A stretch of DNA of 64,000 nucleotides. It comes from Gonium pectorale (taxonomy: Eukaryota; Chlorophyta; Chlorophyceae; Chlamydomonadales; Volvocaceae). Shown one piece after another: positions 59,399 through 64,000 of this stretch. How positions within the stretch are numbered: position 1 is the first letter of the stretch; each line of letters opens with the position of its first letter. The notes under the pieces were generated by a model. The model was not told the origin of the DNA and ran no database searches. It was given only the letters and a program-made list of their open reading frames with translations. Made by a program: the position numbers and the translations under genes. The stretch is taken from positions 2,989,126 to 3,053,125 of the forward strand of contig LSYV01000006.1 in assembly GCA_001584585.1 (NCBI GenBank), read 5' to 3'.

Positions 59399-59749
59399 TG
59401 TGATGCGGTGTGGCGGAGCGCGCCGAACGGGAGGACCCGCACGCATGAGGGGTTGCAGTGACTGCATTAAAGTCAGACCCCTCTGTACCGTCTACCGTGC
59501 TAGAGTAGGAACGAACGACGTGGGCACTGGCTGGGCTTGCACAGGCACGCAAATAGGTTAGTTGGCTGGCACGGTGCGCTTTGTGCAAGTGTCATACATT
59601 GGACATTCACTGCTCGGACAACCAGGCAAGCGGTGCGGGGGGCACTTTCTAGCTTGACTGGTCGGATACGTAGAGGCACATTATCGTGCTGCCATCTACA
59701 AATGGTCTGTCGACCATACATTGAAGCAACGGTTTGAGGTTTCTGCACT

Positions 59750-59880
59750 GTGTTGAAAAGGAAAACGCATACGACGAGCGTAAGCGCGAAAGTGATGGCG
59801 TCGGTGTAGGACCCAGCTCCCGAAGCAGTCGAAGGGGCGATATCCCTGCATGTTAGTTCGGCGGCGACCACCACCGTAGC
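59750..59880 (+). repeat. Dispersed repeat, left-half copy
   Basis: Aligns base by base with 53593-53729, with about one difference in six to eight (shared blocks include GAGCGTAAGCGCGAAAGTGA and GTCGAAGGGG). The right half seen at 53.8 kb is absent here. Confidence 0.8.
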
Positions 59881-60157
59881 CCCCGATGCGGCCCAGAATT
59901 CTCTCTGGGGTGACCCTCTGCAGTGTGTGTGCCTTACTTGAATAGCTGCGGGTGAGACCCCAGCGCACGGCGTGTACCTTGGCTCCGTACCGTATGTGTG
60001 CGGGGATCGCCGTGTCACCACAATAATGCACGACTGCAACCGTACTGCTCCATGGTGGCGGCGATTCAGTTTTGCCACCTCAATTGCATGAGACTGTAAT
60101 GCACAGCCAATTGATACGCGGCCCCTCCCGCTGTCGGATACTCGGATTACAGCTAGC

Positions 60158-60190
60158 AGACACGACACGACACGACACGACACGACACAC
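60158..60190 (+). repeat. (GACAC)n microsatellite
   Basis: About six perfect copies of GACAC in a row. Confidence 0.9.
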
Positions 60191-61259
60191 GGTAAAAGTC
60201 GACACGCGCTCCGTGGCAGCACACGTGCGGTAGGTGCAGCGCACCCAGGCCGCATACGCGGGCTCCATGACCGCTCATGAAGAACCCACCGCTACCTTTA
60301 ACGACCCGCACCGAACGCCATATGGTGAAGAAGCTTTGCGCTCGCTCCCCCGCGTCGCCAGCGAGCGATTTCAGCGAGCGGGAGCCCCCCGCTGGCTGGC
60401 AAGTCGAGCGCACACCCTGTACGGCATGCAGCGGCGCATCCTCGCAGCGCCCCGCAGCCCATGGCCCCCGCCGCGCATGCAGCCGGGCCGCATCAACATC
60501 CCAAGCTGCGGTTCCCTGGTGCCACCGATCAGCAAACACGACATATGACGAAAGCCAGGCACCTCAGGCTCCGCAACGTTGCGCCAGGCTGCTCCGCACC
60601 TGGAGCAGCCTGCGGCCGGCCCGCGCAGAGTCGAGCAGCAACGCCGCCTGAACCCCAAACCCGACATCCCACAGCAATGAGGATTTAAATTTTAGGGACC
60701 GGCCCAACAGCCATTGCACCGGCTGCGGCATAGCGACGTGTGTCTCACCCCGGAGTTGTGTCCAACGCATCGACGCCTGGCAAACACCGCCTTGCCGAAT
60801 CCGCTACTGCCTCCCTCCCCCCCGCCCGCACCAGCGTCGCGACCCTTGAATCGGTGCTACCCCGCTCGCCGCACATGCAACTACCGCCGGTGTGGCGAGC
60901 CACATGACGGGCTTGGGGGCAGTTGGCACGCACGCACAGGCCCAGCACGAGGCGGGGATGGTGCCAAAGCTTGAGAGCCTCCCCAACGCTTGACTGAAGG
61001 TCAGGCATTAATGCCCTATTGTGCAGCACACACTCCGTCTCCCTCACTGATAGGGAGCTCCCAAGAGCCAGCCAATCAACCCTGCGGAACCGGCCGGCGC
61101 AGGCTACATTGGGCCGCTTGCACCGGCAGGGGGTCCCAGGACGGCCTCCACCGCTCTCCGATCGTCAGCACCAGCGCCAGCCCCGGCCGTCCGCCGCGCC
61201 CTGTCGCTAGGCCCGCTGCCAAGACCCGGCCGGCCCAGACCGAGACGGGCGCTCGAGGA

Positions 61260-62560
61260 GGCGTGGAGCCACCACAGCGCCCCCGCGCCCGCCAGTGCGA
61301 CGCCCGCCAGAGCCGCCATCAGTTATTTCCTGGCCGATGTTGTGGAGGTAAAAGAATTGGGGAGGGAATAGTGAGAGGAGCAGCTGCTGCGAGCCGGCTC
61401 GGAGCACCATGCGGCAGCTCGGTAGCTACGTACGGCGGGAGCCCCATGCGGTACCGTGGGTGGCCCTCGTGCTGCGGGGGTGATAGCCCCGTCTGCCTCG
61501 TACCACAAGCCCACACGGCAGAAAGCGTGCCCGCCGCCAAGATCCACCCACACGGGAATTGGCCCTCTAGAGCGTCCACCTTGGCCTACAAGTGCCAACA
61601 TACGCGTTCAAACAGCACACGAGCTCCCAGGATGGCAATCACGTCCGGCTCAGTGACGTGCATGCCTCCACCGCCGCCGCCGCTCGGGGCCCCTGTACAC
61701 GTGAGGTCCCCCGAGGTGTAGGGCCGCCCCGCCTGTGGTGCTCGCCGCGCCCTGACCTTAAACCGCGCCACCGCGTTGTGCCCGTAAGTGGACGACCTCA
61801 CAACGCAAGGCCCGATGAGGGCAAGCTCCTATTGCGCGTGGGCCAGGCCAGGCAGGTTGCCGCCTCCCGCCAGCTTCAACTTCTCACCTTCTTCGCTCCG
61901 GCGACGGCCCCGGGAGGAGGCGTGGTGCCACAACAGCGCCCCCGCACCCGCCAGTGCGACGCCCGCCAGAGCCGCCATCCCAAAACCCCTGGCCGATGTG
62001 TGTGAGTGGGGGGGGGTCATGGATTTGGAGAGGGGCAGCTGCTGGAGCGATCTCGGTACGCCATGTGGCTGTCTGGAAGCTACCTATGAGGGGAGCCTCA
62101 CACCGTGAGTGGCCCTCGTGCTGCGGGGATGCCGGCCCCGCCTGGGTCGTGCCGCAAGCCCACACGGGAGCATGTCAAGCGCGCCCGCCGCCAAGACCCA
62201 CCCAAGAGGGAACTGGCTCCATCGCTAGAGAGGCCACCTTGGCCGCCAGTGCCAACATACGCGTTCAAACAGCACCCGAGCTCCCAGGACGGCGATCGCG
62301 TCCGCCTCAGTGACGCGCATGCCCCCACAGTCGCTGACGTCGTGGTTTCCCAGGTTGTCTACAACGCCGCCAAGACCGCCACCAGTTCTTCAGTCCAGTA
62401 TGCGATTCGGTGTCCGCGACGCGACCCGTTGCCTGTCCCCGGCGGCGTAGGACCAACCCGTTTGCGGCACTCGCCGCGCCCCCACCTGGAGCCGCCGCCT
62501 TCCGTCGCCACCGCGGCGGGCTCGTAAGGCGACGACCGCACAATGCGGGGCCCGATGAGG
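61260..62560 (-). pseudogene. Tandem decayed copy of the 3' end of OAS-like gene 2
   Basis: Two units about 650 bases apart are homologous: 61260-61320 with 61920-61979, 61441-61671 with 62091-62327, and 61700-61830 with 62430-62570. On the minus strand both encode LIGPxxVRSS and, further on, TExDxIAxLGARVLFER before a GTATGT donor. They also share a hydrophobic segment beginning MAALAGVALAGAGAL. At the position where the gene reads CAG TGG GAG (TGG at 62571-62569) the left copy reads CAA TAG GAG (stop at 61831-61829), so the left copy cannot be translated through. The edges of the units are blurred. Confidence 0.65.
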
Positions 62561-64000
62561 ACAGCCTCCCACTGCGGGCTGCTACTGCTCAAGGTCCGGG
62601 ACGCGGAGCCGCCTCCCGCCTGCTGCTGCTCCTCCTCCTGCTCCTCCTCCCTGCCCAAGCTCCCCAGCTCCGACAGCACGGGCTGCAACCGCACCCTCAG
62701 CTGCTGCATGCTGTAGTGCACAATAGTGTGGTGCAGACCGCGCGCCTCTCGCGCCAGGGCCTTCCAGTCGGGAGCCTCCTTGCCGCTGCGCACCTGGGCA
62801 GCCGCGAACGGGGTTCAACGGCAACGGCGGGCGGCGGTAATTGGGAGTTGGAAAGTGGGGGGCCGCGCTGAGGGAGCCCTACCAATACAGGTCGAGTATC
62901 CATCCTCGGCCGCGCCCCGGACCGCTCTGCCCGCGACGCAGCTGCGCTGGCGCCCTGACCCCGACCAGAGCAACACGCCCCGCGGCACATGCAGACACCC
63001 CAAGCCCGCCGCACCCCAGCGCTCGAACACCCGGCCCTGCCCCCACCCCTGCAACCCCATGCGTACCTCCCCCTCCCCTCAAACATCATATACATATATA
63101 TAAGTCGACGAGGTGCGCTTTAATGTTGGTTGCTCGTTGCTGACGTTACAGTTTCACACGTCGGCAACAACTGCACCAAGACCGCCACAAGTTCTTCTGT
63201 TCCGTAAGGAGTTCGGTGTCCGCGACGCGACCCTTTCCCTTCTTCCTTAACCCCTCCCCTCCTCCCTTCGCCCCCCTTCCCCCCTCACCGCCGCCAGGTT
63301 GCACGCGGGGTCCACGGGGTGCAGCACGCGCACCGCGTCACGGCCCCACACGTGGCGGCAGCGGTCGGCCACGTCCCGACTGTAGCCCCAGGGGCATCCC
63401 GCGGCCAGGACCACGGTGAGCTTGCCCTCGGCGGCAGCAGCCAGCATTTGCAGTGACTTAAGGAGCAGCCGCGGCCCCTCGGAGAACTGGCCGGTGCTGG
63501 GGTGAGGTGGGGCGGGGGTGGACGTATTGCGGAGACGATGGCGTGGCGGAAACGCGGCTACTAGCGCTGTGCGTGCACAAGCAATCCTTGGGGGGGCCCC
63601 CCGGGGCGGGCGGTAAGGCCGAGGGCGTCAAGGCGCCGTTGCTCCGGGCCACACGTCCCAAGATCGCAGCCCCACGTGCCGCTGCCCTGACCCCAATCCG
63701 CCATACGGGACTTGGGGACGCCTCACCCGCGGAGGCATCCACGGACCCCTCCCGCGGCACTCTGTGCCCAGTGCTAGGCAGGGCGGGAAGGTTGGGTAGC
63801 TAGGCACACCCGGGCGGCCTCCCGTCCTCCCCAGTCCCCACATCCCCCCGCACACACCAGCTGAAGGGCGGCGGATGGTACCACGCCTCCACGTCCGGGC
63901 CATGCTCCTGCGCCGCGTGCGCCGCCAGCACCACCACCTCCAGCAGCACGCTGGGCACGCCCCGGACCAGACCCTGCCGCTGCAGGCCGTACTTGTACCA
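62359..64000 (-). CDS. OAS-like nucleotidyltransferase copy 2 (3' part; runs off the right edge)
   Basis: Three exons are visible: 64000 (edge) to 63858, 63496-63289 and 62793-62359. Intron phases (2, then 0) are the same as at the matching sites of the copy at 47.8-50.7 kb. Encoded landmarks are WYKYGLQRQ, PSVLLEVVVLAAHA, CPWGYSRDVADRCRHVWG, VLHPVDPACNLAA and DWKALAREARGL, matching AWYKLDLA, PSVALEMLVLAAH, WGYRRETAERFRHVWG, ILHPIDPTCNLA and RQLARDAVELM in copy 1. The last exon is much longer and adds a Glu/Gln-rich stretch, then QWEAVLIGPRIVRSS, up to a stop at 62361-62359. Whether that stop or a further splice ends the gene is unclear. The catalytic acids lie outside the window. Confidence 0.8.

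Larger units (their letters stand above)
59399..61239. other. Intergenic and repeat-bearing region left of the decayed OAS-like tail
   Basis: Contains a dispersed repeat copy (59750-59880) and a five-base microsatellite (60158-60190). Short minus-strand frames at 60371-60770 and 60745-61047 are hydrophobic or Arg-rich but not tied to a gene. Confidence 0.45.

Noticed and set aside
62300..62360. Apparent phosphoesterase motif (GNHD) in one minus-strand frame of the OAS-like tail
   Set aside because: No other metal-ligand motif nearby, and the same bases in the related segment at 63.2 kb do not encode it.
1..64000. tRNA, rRNA and CRISPR arrays
   Set aside because: None seen on reading; tandem repeats present are microsatellites or minisatellites without spacer structure.

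Overview
This is nuclear DNA from a eukaryote, most likely a volvocine/chlorophycean green alga related to Chlamydomonas. The evidence is GC-rich genes cut into many small exons by short GT-AG introns, alanine-rich proteins, plastid transit peptides on nuclear genes, TGTAA-type poly(A) signals, and a plant/algal gene set (plastid Omp85, plant-type FAD synthetase, hydroxyproline arabinosyltransferase). I cannot name the species. All exon models were built by hand from splice sites, reading-frame phase and protein family fit.

Layout, left to right. A YchJ-like SEC-C protein gene (minus, running off the left edge) and cytosolic phenylalanyl-tRNA synthetase alpha (plus, 14 exons) diverge from one promoter region. 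Three minus-strand genes follow: a triple-RRM SPEN/FPA-like RNA-binding protein (10.9-15.0 kb), a plastid FAD synthetase of the RIBF type (16.0-18.4 kb) and a DUF1824 protein of cyanobacterial type (19.8-21.2 kb). The DUF1824 gene is divergent from a plus-strand hydroxyproline O-arabinosyltransferase (21.7-26.7 kb). That gene converges on a minus-strand OEP80 gene for a plastid outer-envelope Omp85 protein (28.1-34.4 kb), which diverges from an O-fucosyltransferase-like Golgi-type enzyme (34.7-38.6 kb). A class MPPED-like metallophosphoesterase lies at 40.9-43.4 kb.

The right third (43.4-64 kb) is looser and rich in repeats. It holds an intact 412-residue gene resembling animal 2'-5'-oligoadenylate synthase (OAS) at 47.8-50.7 kb, and the 3' part of a second OAS-like gene at the right edge, whose terminal exon region has been tandemly duplicated and decayed. 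Between them sit three plus-strand genes for predicted secreted, mostly alanine-rich proteins of unknown function (51.6, 54.8 and 57.2 kb). All three have the same layout: a short signal-peptide exon and one phase-1 intron, then one large exon. A dispersed repeat family and simple repeats are interspersed.

There is no operon logic. Functional themes are plastid biogenesis and metabolism (OEP80, RIBF, DUF1824), secretory-pathway glycosylation (HPAT, fucosyltransferase), and an OAS-like/secreted-protein block, the most unusual part of the window.
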